Source: JAWLHU01 sp049325315 (GTDB lineage: Bacteria > Bacillota > Sulfobacillia > Symbiobacteriales > Symbiobacteriaceae). From it: a stretch of DNA of 64,000 nucleotides. Each line of letters begins with the position of its first letter. Positions within the stretch are counted from its first letter, which is position 1. The stretch spans positions 1-64,000 of the forward strand of contig JBMONB010000074.1 in NCBI GenBank assembly GCA_049325315.1, in the 5' to 3' direction. Both the position numbers and the translations under genes were made by a program. The notes below the pieces were generated by a model. It was not told the DNA's origin. It did no database searches and saw only the letters and a list, made by a program, of their open reading frames with translations. Shown in pieces: positions 48,997 to 58,051 of the stretch.

Positions 48997-50916
48997 CTAA
49001 TCGCCGCTCCCCACCACGCGATACTTCCGGCGCAGGGCTTGCAGGTCGTATGGGAACTCCTGCGGCACATGCGCGGGATCGTGGGGCGAGAGGGCAATGT
49101 TGAAGTAGGCCGCTTCAATCGTCCGGGCCACAGCGGATGTGTTCGACCCGTGTGCCGCCTGCTCAATCACCACCGCCACCGCAATCTGAGGGTCATCAAT
49201 CGGCGCCAGGGAGACATACAGGCCATAGTCGTCACGGGGCGGATTCTCTGCTGTACCGGTCTTCCCGCCCTTTGGGATGCCCGGCAGCGGCCAGATCGCG
49301 TAGTCAGAGGTACCGCCCGGGGTGTCGACTGCGACCATGCCCTGCAGGATCGCGTTCAGGTGCTCGGGCTTCAGGCTGACCTGACTTGTCTGCTGGGGAC
49401 CAAACTCCTCCACAGTGCGTCCCTGAGCGTCGGCGATCCGCTGTACCAGGTACGGCTTCATCACCTTGCCCTGGTTGCCCAGCGCCGCCGTATAGCGCAC
49501 GAGCTGCAGCGGGGTCACCTGCACGATCTGGCCAATGGAGGCCGAGACAGTGTGCCCGACGCCCCAGGGGTCGTTCAGCTGCTTGTCCCAGATCAACTCC
49601 CGGGTCTCCTCATCTGGCAGCAGCCCTGGCACCTCGCCGCCCAGATCGATGCCGGTCTTCTCACCGAAGCCGAACTCCTTGGCCTTGGCCGCCAGCTTGT
49701 CCGGCCCCATGCGGTAGCCCATCTCATAGTAGTAGATGTCACAGGAGCCCTGCAGGGCGCCGACCGTGCTGACGTACCCGTGGCCATAGGGGGTCCAGTC
49801 CTTCGGGTTGCCGGCCTTGTCGTAAACGCCGCTGCAGAAGATCTTGTCGTAGGGACCGATGACGCTTGCCTCAAGCGCCGCAGCAGAGGTCATCATCTTC
49901 CAGGTGGATCCAGGCTGGTACGCCTTCTGAACGGCCCGGTTGATCATGGGCGTCCAGAGCGGGTCCTGCAGCCGGTCGTAGTCCTTCTGCGAGATGCCCG
50001 TGGCAAACAGGTTCGGGTCAAAGGCCGGACGGCTGGCCATAGCCAGAATCGCGCCGGTCTTTACATCCATAACGACCACCGATCCCGCCCGGGCGTTGGG
50101 CCACGGACCATCGCCAATCACGATGTTCCGAATCCGCCACATGTCCCATTCCAGGGCCTGCTCTGCGACCGCCTGAAGCTTCGAGTCAATGGTGAGGACC
50201 AGATTATGGCCGGGCCGGGGCTCCCGGACCATCTCCTCGCCCAGCGGCTCAAAGCCGCTGTTCACCTCAATCTGGCGAATGCCCGGCGTGCCCCGGAGCC
50301 GCTCCTCATAATAGGCCTCCAGGCCGGTCTGACCGATTAACTCGCCGGCCATGTAACCCTTCTGCCGCCAACTCTCCAGCTCCTGGTCGCTGATCTCGCC
50401 CACGTAGCCGAGCATGTGCGCGGCCAGCTCCTTGTTCGGGTAAACGCGGACCGCCTGGGCCTGCACCTCCACCCCGGGCAGCTCGTGCTTGCGCTCCAGG
50501 ATCGTGCTGTACTGCTCCAGGGTGATATCATCCTTAAGGCGGACCGGCTCATAGTACGCCCAGAGCGCCGTCTTTTGCCTCACCTTTGCCGTGATCTCGG
50601 CGACGGGGATCTGCAGGATCGTGGCGAGCCGCTGCAGAACCTCCGGCCGCTCGTAGTATGGATACCGGATAAAGACCGAGTAGGCTGGCCGGTTGCCGGC
50701 CAGTTCCACGCCGTTTCGATCGTAGATCACACCCCGCGGCGCGTAGAGCGGAATCTGTCGGAGCCGCTGTTGTTCGGCCCCCTCCAGAAACCTGCCCTGC
50801 TCAGCCAGGGTGAGCCTTCCCAGCTGGCCGATGAGGGCGACAAACGTGATCAAAACCAGGCCGGTAAAGAGACGAATCCGACCCTTGATCGGATCAACTG
50901 GCTTTTTGTTTACCAT
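48997..50916 (-). CDS. mrdA: Penicillin-binding protein 2 (elongation transpeptidase)
   Basis: This 639-residue class B PBP has one N-terminal membrane helix (LFTGLVLITFVALIGQL). A pedestal dimerisation region carries RGVIYDRNGVELA. The transpeptidase domain has SxxK in PGSTWKM, SxN-like S-C-D in QGSCDIYYY and KTG in KGGKTGTAE. It crosslinks peptidoglycan made by RodA. It lies between mreD and minC, each separated by a hairpin. Confidence 0.95.
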   Translation of the reverse strand: MVNKKPVDPIKGRIRLFTGLVLITFVALIGQLGRLTLAEQGRFLEGAEQQRLRQIPLYAPRGVIYDRNGVELAGNRPAYSVFIRYPYYERPEVLQRLATILQIPVAEITAKVRQKTALWAYYEPVRLKDDITLEQYSTILERKHELPGVEVQAQAVRVYPNKELAAHMLGYVGEISDQELESWRQKGYMAGELIGQTGLEAYYEERLRGTPGIRQIEVNSGFEPLGEEMVREPRPGHNLVLTIDSKLQAVAEQALEWDMWRIRNIVIGDGPWPNARAGSVVVMDVKTGAILAMASRPAFDPNLFATGISQKDYDRLQDPLWTPMINRAVQKAYQPGSTWKMMTSAAALEASVIGPYDKIFCSGVYDKAGNPKDWTPYGHGYVSTVGALQGSCDIYYYEMGYRMGPDKLAAKAKEFGFGEKTGIDLGGEVPGLLPDEETRELIWDKQLNDPWGVGHTVSASIGQIVQVTPLQLVRYTAALGNQGKVMKPYLVQRIADAQGRTVEEFGPQQTSQVSLKPEHLNAILQGMVAVDTPGGTSDYAIWPLPGIPKGGKTGTAENPPRDDYGLYVSLAPIDDPQIAVAVVIEQAAHGSNTSAVARTIEAAYFNIALSPHDPAHVPQEFPYDLQALRRKYRVVGSGD

Positions 50917-50945
50917 CGCCCATCCCCTTCCCGAATGGCGTTCAT

Positions 50946-50978
50946 GAAAAGACGGCGGGCCCCGGGGGACCCGCCGTT
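50946..50978 (-). terminator. Hairpin after mreD
   Basis: ACGGCGGG and CCCGCCGT form a stem followed on the minus strand by CTTTTC. It may attenuate transcription into mrdA. Confidence 0.6.
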
Positions 50979-50991
50979 CTGTGCTTTTGCG

Positions 50992-51504
50992 TTATTGCCG
51001 CCGCAGTACAATTGTACCGCGTGGATCGGGGCGTAGGTACCGGTAGTTTCTGTATAGGGCTCGGTAGATGATGGTGCAAAGGACCATGTCGTACAGGGCG
51101 GCCAGCCCGAGGGTGCGGACCTCATCGAGCGTGATCATCCGGCCGAAGATCCAGAGAATGATCAGTACGATCGACTGACCGGTCACTGAGCCAGCCAGGC
51201 CGCCGATGCTCCCCAACAGGAGGTTGTCCTTGAAGACCCGCTCTTCTACCATACCAATAGCCAGACCCACCGACCCAAGGGCGAGCAGACGGAGGCCGAC
51301 GTAGTGGCTGAAGGTCAGATCAAGCAACAACCCGCCGAGCAGACCGGCAATCAGGCCGACCTCCGGCCCGAACAGAAGCCCGTAGGCGATGACCACAACC
51401 AGGACCACATTCGGAGCAATCTGGTTGATCGCCAGGAAGTGGCCAAGCACCGACTGGACCAGAAAGGCGAGCAACAAGATGCCAGCTAGCACCCAGTACC
51501 TCAC
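50992..51504 (-). CDS. mreD: Rod-shape determining protein MreD
   Basis: This 170-residue membrane protein has five to six hydrophobic segments (LLLAFLVQSVLGHFLAINQIAPN is the family's start). It has the GLIAGLLGGLLLDLTF motif. It works with MreC in the elongasome. The GTG overlaps the mreC stop (GTGA), so the two are translationally coupled. Confidence 0.9.
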   Translation of the reverse strand: MRYWVLAGILLLAFLVQSVLGHFLAINQIAPNVVLVVVIAYGLLFGPEVGLIAGLLGGLLLDLTFSHYVGLRLLALGSVGLAIGMVEERVFKDNLLLGSIGGLAGSVTGQSIVLIILWIFGRMITLDEVRTLGLAALYDMVLCTIIYRALYRNYRYLRPDPRGTIVLRRQ

Positions 51505-52364
51505 GGGGCGTTCGCCCCCCTGTCCTTCTCCCTCTCCGTGGTAGCCAGTACCACGTGAACCACATCGAGCTTGTGGAAGTCGACGGCCGGCCGCACGCCG
51601 GCATACTTCTCGAAGGTGGAGGCAATGTCGAGGCTGTCCACCCAGCCAATTAACAGGTCTGGCGGCATGATTCCCTGACCCGATGTGTAGACCGGATGCC
51701 CCACCGTAACGGAGGGAGAGGTCGACCAGAACTGCATGCGCACATGGCCGCCCTCAATGGTCTTGATCACACCCAGTTCCCCGGTGGGCAGTTTGGCGCC
51801 TGCCCCGAAACCCTGCTCGCCGAACCCGGCGTCAACCATTAACTGCACGGTGGAGGTGTAGGGTGTGGTGTGCGAGATCTTGCCCACAAGCCCCTGCCAG
51901 TTGACGACCGCCATGTTCTGCCGCACGCCGTCGCGGCTGCCGCGATTGATGATGACGGTCCGGTACCAGTTCTCAGAGGACCGACTGATCACCTGGGCGG
52001 TCAGCAGCGGGTAAGGCGATTCTTCCTTCATCTTGAGTTCTGTGCGCAAGATCTGGTTCTCGTGCTCAAGCTGGTCGGCTCGCGCTTTGGCCTGCGCCGC
52101 CTCCCTGACCTGCTCCCGGAGAACGGCGTTCTCATCTCGCAGGCGGGTCAGTTCCTGAAGCGACTCGCCGACACCGCGGAAGCGGTCGCCAACCCAATCG
52201 GTGGCCACCTGAAACGGATAGAGAAGGGTCGCAATCCCCTTCTCTACGGCGGTGACCTCCGACCGTTCCCGCGCCGTCAGCGCCATGACCGTGAAGATCA
52301 CAACAAGAGCGGTGAGCGCCACGCCGAGGCGGCGCAGTTGTTTGTTATTGCGTGGTGACGGCAT
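51501..52364 (-). CDS. mreC: Rod-shape determining protein MreC
   Basis: This is a 287-residue protein. A basic N terminus and one membrane helix precede a coiled-coil (LTRLRDENAVLREQVREAAQAKARADQLEHE). The beta-barrel-type domain has VINRGSRDGVRQNMAVVNWQGLVGKI, typical of MreC. It links MreB to the outer peptidoglycan machinery. It lies between mreB and mreD. Confidence 0.95.
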   Translation of the reverse strand: MPSPRNNKQLRRLGVALTALVVIFTVMALTARERSEVTAVEKGIATLLYPFQVATDWVGDRFRGVGESLQELTRLRDENAVLREQVREAAQAKARADQLEHENQILRTELKMKEESPYPLLTAQVISRSSENWYRTVIINRGSRDGVRQNMAVVNWQGLVGKISHTTPYTSTVQLMVDAGFGEQGFGAGAKLPTGELGVIKTIEGGHVRMQFWSTSPSVTVGHPVYTSGQGIMPPDLLIGWVDSLDIASTFEKYAGVRPAVDFHKLDVVHVVLATTEREKDRGANAP

Positions 52365-52391
52365 AGCTGCCCTCCCGGCGGACGGCGCTGC

Positions 52392-53411
52392 TTAGGAGTT
52401 GCGCGCCACCCGCTTCAGAATGTCCAAGTTGTCGAGGCACTTGCCGCAGCCCTTGACGACGCAGAGCAGAGGCTCGTCGGCCACGTGAACCGGCATGCCC
52501 GTCTCCTTGGAGATCAGCAGGTCCAGGCCCTTCAGCAGAGCCCCGCCGCCGGTCATAACGATGCCGCGGTCCATGATATCTGCCGCCAGCTCCGGCGGGG
52601 TGTTCTCCAGGGTGATCTTGATGGCGTCGATGATCTGCGCCACAGGCTCAGCGATGGCCTTGCGGATCTCATCGGAGGTGACCCGCAGGGTCCGGGGCAG
52701 GCCAGTGACCAGGTCGCGCCCGCGGATCTCCATCGACTCTTCCTTACCGGTCGGGTAGGCGGAGCCGATGGTCATCTTGACCTCCTCACCGGTGCGCTCA
52801 CCGATTAGCATGTTATAGGTACGCTTGACATATTGCACAATCGCTTCGTCGAGTTCATCGCCGGCGACGCGAATAGACTTGGCGGTAACCAGACCGCCAA
52901 GGGAGATGATCGCCACCTCGGTGGTGCCACCGCCGATATCGACGACCATGGACCCGGTAGGCTCCTCAACGGGGAGTCCGGCGCCGATCGCCGCCGCCAT
53001 GGGCTCTTCGATCACATGCGCCTCACGGGCGCCGGCCTGAAGGGCAGCGTCCTGTACGGCACGCCGCTCCACACCCGTCACGCCGGAAGGGATCCCGATG
53101 ATGACGCGCGGGCGGAAGGGCGCCCGCCGGGGATGCGCCTTGTGGATAAAGTACTTAAGCATTGTCTGGGTGGTGTCAAAATCGGCGATAACGCCATCCT
53201 TCATGGGGCGAATGGCGATGATATTGCCCGGGGTACGGCCCAGCATCTGCTTCGCCTCGAGACCGACCGCCAGGGGCTCCTTGCGGTCACGGTCCACGGC
53301 GACGACGGAGGGCTCCTGAATCACGATGCCGCGGCCTTTGACGTATACCAGTGTGTTCGCGGTACCAAGATCAATCCCAATGTCGCGTGCGAAAAACTGC
53401 CAAAACGACAC
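52392..53411 (-). CDS. mreB: Rod-shape determining actin homologue MreB
   Basis: This 339-residue actin-fold ATPase has the phosphate-1 motif DIGIDLGTANTLVYVKGRGI and the phosphate-2 motif VVDIGGGTTEVAIISLGG. The C-terminal adenosine motif is IVMTGGGALLKGLDLL. It forms membrane-bound filaments that guide cell elongation. The start is GTG. It leads the mreBCD unit, downstream of radC. Confidence 0.97.
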   Translation of the reverse strand: MSFWQFFARDIGIDLGTANTLVYVKGRGIVIQEPSVVAVDRDRKEPLAVGLEAKQMLGRTPGNIIAIRPMKDGVIADFDTTQTMLKYFIHKAHPRRAPFRPRVIIGIPSGVTGVERRAVQDAALQAGAREAHVIEEPMAAAIGAGLPVEEPTGSMVVDIGGGTTEVAIISLGGLVTAKSIRVAGDELDEAIVQYVKRTYNMLIGERTGEEVKMTIGSAYPTGKEESMEIRGRDLVTGLPRTLRVTSDEIRKAIAEPVAQIIDAIKITLENTPPELAADIMDRGIVMTGGGALLKGLDLLISKETGMPVHVADEPLLCVVKGCGKCLDNLDILKRVARNS

Positions 53412-53456
53412 CGCACTGTTCCCCTTTCTTGATGGAGCAGCAGATCAGCGGCCATA

Positions 53457-54164
53457 TCACAATGATGTCATGAGCCCCCGCTCCCGGAAGCTGACGTAGC
53501 GACCCTGACCGATCACGAGGTGGTCGAGCACCTCGATTCCAATCAGTTTTCCCGCCTGTACAAGCCGGGTGGTAACCTCCCGGTCCTCCCGGCTGGGAGT
53601 GGGGTCGCCGCTGGGGTGGTTATGGGCGAGAATGACGGCGTGAGCGCTGCGCCGAATTGCTGATTTGAAGATTTCCCTCGGATGGACGAGCGACGCGGTC
53701 AGCGTGCCCTCCGATACACATTCGACCTCGATTACCTGGTTCTTGGCGGTCAGGAGGAGTACATGAAATTGTTCCCTGTTTAGATGGGTCATGCGGGGCG
53801 CGAGGTACTCGAAGACCGCCCGCGGGTTGTTCAGGTCGACACGATTCAACGGGCCGGCCTGGGCCCGCATACCCAGGTGGAGCGCCGCGAGGATCTGGCA
53901 GAGCTTGGCCTTTCCAAGCCCTTTAACCAGACCCTTCCTGTCGGCATCTTGGAGCGCAAGCAGTGCCCGAAGACCGCTGCCTGGCTCCCTCGCCTCACAA
54001 TGATGCAGCAAATCGCGGGCAACTTCAATCACGGATTGGCCTCTGGAACCCGTTCCTAGCAAGATCGCCAGAAGTTCCACATCGGACAGTTGCTCGGGCC
54101 CCAGCCTGAGCAGCCGCTCCCGCGGCCTGTCAGGCTCGGGAAGCCTCTTCAGCGAAGCGGTCAC
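53457..54164 (-). CDS. radC: RadC-family JAB/MPN domain protein
   Basis: This 235-residue protein has the helix-hairpin-helix-like N-terminal region (RERLLRLGPEQLSDVELLAILLGTG). Its C-terminal JAMM metalloprotease-type motif is HNHPSGDPTPSRED. The upstream Glu ligand lies near FHVLLLTAKNQVIEVE. Despite the name, a repair role in vivo is not established. It lies between maf and mreB, a common Gram-positive order. The start is GTG. Confidence 0.93.
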   Translation of the reverse strand: MTASLKRLPEPDRPRERLLRLGPEQLSDVELLAILLGTGSRGQSVIEVARDLLHHCEAREPGSGLRALLALQDADRKGLVKGLGKAKLCQILAALHLGMRAQAGPLNRVDLNNPRAVFEYLAPRMTHLNREQFHVLLLTAKNQVIEVECVSEGTLTASLVHPREIFKSAIRRSAHAVILAHNHPSGDPTPSREDREVTTRLVQAGKLIGIEVLDHLVIGQGRYVSFRERGLMTSL

Positions 54165-54191
54165 CGGTGTACGCCCCCCTCGGGGGCCTCC

Positions 54192-54758
54192 CTAGAGAAC
54201 TGTTACGCCGAACTGAGCGAGCATCTGAACGGTGCGATAAAGGGGAAGCCCGACCACATTGAAATAGTCACCGGCGATGGATTGGATCAAAGCGGCAGCC
54301 CGGCCCTGAATGCCATAGCCGCCGGCCTTGTCCATCGGCTCGCCGGAATCCACGTAGCGCTCGATCTGGGCCCGGGTAAGCGGGCCGAAACGAACCGTGG
54401 TCTCCTCATGAGAGACAGCCTGCCGCTCCCCTTGAATCAGGGCGACACCGGTCATGACCTGGTGTTCTCGAGCAGCGAGCCGCTCCAGCATGGCAATCGC
54501 CTCGGCACGGCCAGCGGGCTTGCCCAGAACCTGCCCGTCCACCACGACGATGGTATCGGCACCGAGGACAAGGGCGCCAGGATGGCGGGAGGCCACCTCT
54601 CTCGCCTTGATCAGGGCGAGATGCTCCACCAGGTGCCGGGGATCCATCGGCTCGGATACCTCTTCGTTGACATGGCTCGGGTCGACCAGAAAGGAGAGGC
54701 CGACCTGCCGCAGCAGCTCCTGCCGACGAGGCGACGCAGAGGCCAGGATGATCTGCAA
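54192..54758 (-). CDS. maf: Maf-family nucleotide pyrophosphatase
   Basis: This 188-residue protein has ASASPRRQELLRQVGL at the N terminus (nucleotide site), GADTIVVVDGQVLGKPAG in the middle and GYGIQGRAA in the C-terminal part. Maf proteins hydrolyse dTTP/UTP or modified nucleotides and inhibit septum formation when overproduced. The start is TTG with GAGGTG upstream. It lies between a DUF4321 gene and radC. Confidence 0.95.
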   Translation of the reverse strand: MQIILASASPRRQELLRQVGLSFLVDPSHVNEEVSEPMDPRHLVEHLALIKAREVASRHPGALVLGADTIVVVDGQVLGKPAGRAEAIAMLERLAAREHQVMTGVALIQGERQAVSHEETTVRFGPLTRAQIERYVDSGEPMDKAGGYGIQGRAAALIQSIAGDYFNVVGLPLYRTVQMLAQFGVTVL

Positions 54759-54777
54759 ACCAACTTCACCTCAACTG

Positions 54778-55017
54778 TTAGCCGTTACGCAGAGCGAGCC
54801 AGAGCGCGAGCACAAGCCCGATCGCTCCGCCTATCGTTAGCTTGATCGAAATCCCGAGAGTCACCACAAGAAAGTTCAGGTCTAGGGCTGCTGGTCCAAA
54901 TCCCAGCGGAAGATGGTAGTTCAGGAATTTAATCTGGTCAGCCAGTGCCGCACCGATCAATTGCCCAACGACTGCGCCGATTATCGCCCACATGAAGGCC
55001 AGCCAGCCACGACTCAC
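54778..55017 (-). CDS. DUF4321-type small membrane protein
   Basis: This 79-residue protein has two hydrophobic segments (LAFMWAIIGAVVGQLIGAAL and ISIKLTIGGAIGLVLALWLAL). It fits DUF4321 by size and position next to maf. The GTG at 55017 has AGGAGG 8 bases upstream. An upstream in-frame ATG (55089, with AAGGA) would add 24 mostly hydrophilic residues. Both are plausible; the shorter is preferred by family length. Function is unknown. Confidence 0.75.
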   Translation of the reverse strand: MSRGWLAFMWAIIGAVVGQLIGAALADQIKFLNYHLPLGFGPAALDLNFLVVTLGISIKLTIGGAIGLVLALWLALRNG

Positions 55018-55184
55018 CGATGACGCCTCCTTGTCCGGGGACGCCCCTGAATAGGACGACCCCCGAATGGTCATGGTTTCGGGGCTCATCCGACAAAATC
55101 CTTGCGCGTTCGGCCATCAGGATAAAGGATAGCAGAGATGCGGCCTATTGGCAATATCTGGTTTCTTGTGGGTGAGCCCCGCGC

Positions 55185-55219
55185 AAAAAGAGAGGACCAC
55201 TCCATGGTAGTGGTCCTCC
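55185..55219 (-). terminator. Intrinsic terminator of the SPOR protein gene
   Basis: AGGACCACT and AGTGGTCCT form a stem; TTTTT follows on the minus strand. Confidence 0.85.
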
Positions 55220-55234
55220 CTCGGATCGGTGTCT

Positions 55235-56077
55235 CTACTTGCCGGCGCTCTGGGCGTGGAAGGAGTGGTACTGGTCCAGCAAGCTGATGTACCCGTTCAT
55301 CGCGCTCTGGAAGGCATCGCTGCCGGGCAGGGCTGTGGCGGCGCTCTCGATGGCCATGGCATTCTCACTGGCCGCCGTGGCCATGGCGACGAACTGGGAG
55401 GTGGCGGGGTTTTCCCCGGAATTGCCGATCAAGCCGATGTACTGGCTGACCTCCTGTCCGAGGGCGGTCAGCGTGGTGTCGTCGGCCGGTTGGCCCGCAG
55501 AGCGGGTAGCCAACCAGTTGCCAGCCTCATAGAGGTAAGCATTAAGGGCATCGAGCCCCTTTTGCAGATCGCTGTTGGCCGAGCCGGTCATGGCCATGAC
55601 GGCCTCAGGCTTGTAGTCGACGGTCATGCTGACGCTGAAGGGGCCCTGCACCAGCCCGTCGGAGACCAACTGGGACTTTACCTCAGCAGCAGCCGCAGCG
55701 GTCATGTGCGGGCCGGTGTACACCTTTACCAGCCCCTGCTCGTTCTTGGGCGTCACAGCCGCCGTAAAACCGGCTTCGGAGAGCGCAGTGGCAAGGTTGC
55801 GGGCAGCACCCTCTGACCGGAAGGCCCCGACCTGGACAAAGTGAATCTCAAACTCGTGCGGCTGCGTCGCCATCGCGGCACCGCCGGTGCCGGTCTGCCC
55901 GATGGAGTTCTCGAGACCGGGTACCGGCTCCGAGGCAGCCTGCCTGTCTTCCAGGCCTTCGCTGATCATGCCTCCCAGCCTCCAGGCTCCCACGACTGCC
56001 AGCACGACGGCCAGGATGAACGCGCCGCCCCACCGGTCGTTCATTTTCTTCTGCGCGGATCGACCAAACCGATGCAT
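55235..56077 (-). CDS. SPOR-domain membrane protein
   Basis: This is a 280-residue protein. A basic N terminus and one membrane helix (GGAFILAVVLAVVGAWRL) precede a SPOR domain of about 75 residues (FVQVGAFRSEGAARNLATALSEAGF, then KVYTGPH). A predicted helical C-terminal domain rich in Ala/Ser follows. SPOR domains bind denuded glycan at division or sporulation septa. The ATG has GGGAGGGG upstream. The C-terminal half was not recognised. Confidence 0.85.
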   Translation of the reverse strand: MHRFGRSAQKKMNDRWGGAFILAVVLAVVGAWRLGGMISEGLEDRQAASEPVPGLENSIGQTGTGGAAMATQPHEFEIHFVQVGAFRSEGAARNLATALSEAGFTAAVTPKNEQGLVKVYTGPHMTAAAAAEVKSQLVSDGLVQGPFSVSMTVDYKPEAVMAMTGSANSDLQKGLDALNAYLYEAGNWLATRSAGQPADDTTLTALGQEVSQYIGLIGNSGENPATSQFVAMATAASENAMAIESAATALPGSDAFQSAMNGYISLLDQYHSFHAQSAGK

Positions 56078-56223
56078 GATGTCCCCTCCCGCTTGGGTGG
56101 TTGCGCCCGCCGGTGGGGCGACACGGAGCGGAGCGGCCCATGGCGCCGACCCCGACTCCGCTCGCCTGTGCGGGTCGTTTCCTCATCATCCGTATGCGGG
56201 GGGGACATCCAGTATTCTACCGG

Positions 56224-57510
56224 CTAACGGATCAGCAGGTTCCGGCGGGCAGGTCCCACGGTGTAAAAGGATCCGGTGACCAGTACCAGCTCTTCCTCCG
56301 TGGCCTCCGCGATGGCCGCACCAACAGCGCCGGCCACATCATCGATAACGGTCACCTCACGGCCCTCTTGCCGGCAGACCTCTGCCAGGTCGGCAGCGGT
56401 CATGCGCCTGGGGCTGTCCGGGGTGGTTACCCAGACCCGGTCGGCCAGCCCCAACAGGGGCCGGACCATATCGGCCACCTCTTTGTCCGCCAGCGCGCCG
56501 AGCACCAGCAGGACACGCCGGTCCGGGAAGTACTCCCGTACCGCCTGAACGAGCGCCTCACACTTGGCTGGGTTGTGGGCGGCATCGAGCAGGACCTGCC
56601 GCCCATTGGCGAGGGTGATCGCCTCCAGGCGGCCTGGCCAGACCACACCCGTGAATCCGGCCCGAATCTGCTCCTCACCCACCCCGGCCAACTCCAGAAC
56701 ACGCAGGGCCACGGCGGCATTAGCCGCCTGGTGCCGGCCCAGCAGGGCCAACCGGACCCCCCGGTACCAGCCCCGGGCGCCCAGCAGATCGAGCACCTGC
56801 CCCTCGGGCCCGAAGGAGACCACATCCCAGTCATCGGAGGTAACCTCCAGGAGCACGGCATCGTTGGCCAGGGCAATCTCACGAATCACCGCCAGCGCTC
56901 CCTGGTGGTCGGTTCCCGTGACGCAGGGCACCCCCGGCTTGATAATCCCCGCCTTGTCGGAGGCGATCGCCTCGTGGGTGGGGCCGAGCCACTGGGTGTG
57001 GTCGAGCCCAATGTTGGTGATGCAGGTGATAATCGGCCGCTCGATAGCCGTCGTCGCATCGAACCGCCCCCCAAGCCCCACCTCCAATACCAGGTAGTCC
57101 ACCTGGCGCCGGGCAAACCAGAGGAAAGCCACCACGGTGGTCACCTCGAACTCGGTGGGCTGCTCATGCCCCTCCGCCACCATGGCGCTGACATGGGGCT
57201 CCACCAGGCTGACCAGCTCCGCCAGTTCCCCCTGCGGAACATCGACCCGGTTCACCTGCATGCGCTCCGTGAAGCGCTCCAGGGAGGGCGACGTATAGAG
57301 CCCCACCCGGTGCCCGGCAGCCCGCAGCGCCGCCTCAACGAGTGCGGAGACCGACCCCTTTCCGCTGGTGCCGGTGATATGAACAATCCGCCCGCACTCC
57401 CGGTCCGGCCGCCCCACCCGGCGGAGCAGTTCCACTGTACGGCCAAGCCCGGGCTTCATTCCAAAGCGCTGCAGCCCGTGAAGGTAAGCCAGTGCTTCCT
57501 CGTAGGTCAA
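56224..57510 (-). CDS. folC: Folylpolyglutamate synthase / dihydrofolate synthase
   Basis: This 428-residue Mur-ligase-type enzyme adds glutamate to folates. The ATP-binding motif is ITGTSGKGSVSALVE at about residues 46-60. Further family motifs are YTSPSLERFTERM and LEVGLGGRFDATTAIE, then GLDHTQWLG and the C-terminal-domain DAAHNPAKCEALVQA. The start is TTG with AAGGAGTG upstream. It lies between the SPOR gene and the repeat-bounded element. Confidence 0.95.
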   Translation of the reverse strand: MTYEEALAYLHGLQRFGMKPGLGRTVELLRRVGRPDRECGRIVHITGTSGKGSVSALVEAALRAAGHRVGLYTSPSLERFTERMQVNRVDVPQGELAELVSLVEPHVSAMVAEGHEQPTEFEVTTVVAFLWFARRQVDYLVLEVGLGGRFDATTAIERPIITCITNIGLDHTQWLGPTHEAIASDKAGIIKPGVPCVTGTDHQGALAVIREIALANDAVLLEVTSDDWDVVSFGPEGQVLDLLGARGWYRGVRLALLGRHQAANAAVALRVLELAGVGEEQIRAGFTGVVWPGRLEAITLANGRQVLLDAAHNPAKCEALVQAVREYFPDRRVLLVLGALADKEVADMVRPLLGLADRVWVTTPDSPRRMTAADLAEVCRQEGREVTVIDDVAGAVGAAIAEATEEELVLVTGSFYTVGPARRNLLIR

Positions 57511-57551
57511 GTCGGGTCACTCCTTGAATGCGTAGAAGTCGGGTCTGTCTT

Positions 57552-57991
57552 TTGCCACGGATTTCACGGATTAAACACGGATTAACACGGAATTTCTGGA
57601 CAGGGGGAACTGGTGGCTCTACCCGGGCCCACTCCCGGACTATGACCGCCAAGGCGATCGAGTTCGGAAGGCTACAAGAGCCTCGGCAGTGTGGACAGAC
57701 GGAGGAGCTTGGTCGTCCACAATCAGCGCGGAAGGAGCAACCTTCTTCCCCCTTGTGTCAATAAATCCGTTGAGCAGCTTTGCAGAGCCACTTGACTGAG
57801 CCTGGATGGCCTTAACTCTTTCATCATCACATGATGTGAGCGCGACGTATGATCCTTCAACGGGCTTGTCCATAGGGAGAGTTGGCAGTACATAAGCCAA
57901 GTACCAACCCACGTTTGACACCCCCGTTAGCCAGACTACTACTCCCAAGAATCCGTGAAAATCCGTGTAAAATCCGCGAAATCCGTGGCAA
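57552..57991. mobile_element. Element bounded by inverted CACGGATT repeats (MITE-like)
   Basis: TTGCCACGGATTTCACGG (from 57553) recurs inverted near 57991. The two arms of about 40-45 bases agree at roughly 38 positions and each holds three to four CACGGATT units. About 360 bases lie between them. No transposase is present. The arms could be terminal repeats of a non-autonomous element or a REP-type pair. It accounts for the gap between folC and valS. Confidence 0.45.
57640..57925 (-). pseudogene. Possible gene fragment inside the repeat-bounded element
   Basis: A minus-strand reading frame gives a protein-like stretch (GWYLAYVLPTLPMDKPVEG, then DDERVKAIQAQSSGSAKLLNGFIDTRGKKVAPSALIVDDQAP). 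It has no convincing start and breaks off after EALVAFR. The upstream part of the frame only translates the repeat arm. It may be the internal remnant of a gene carried by the element, or chance. The family was not identified. Confidence 0.3.
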
Positions 57992-58051
57992 TGTCCGGAA
58001 AACAGCCAACAGAGGGCCAGCGAGGTCAAAACCCCACCGGCCCTCACAGGG

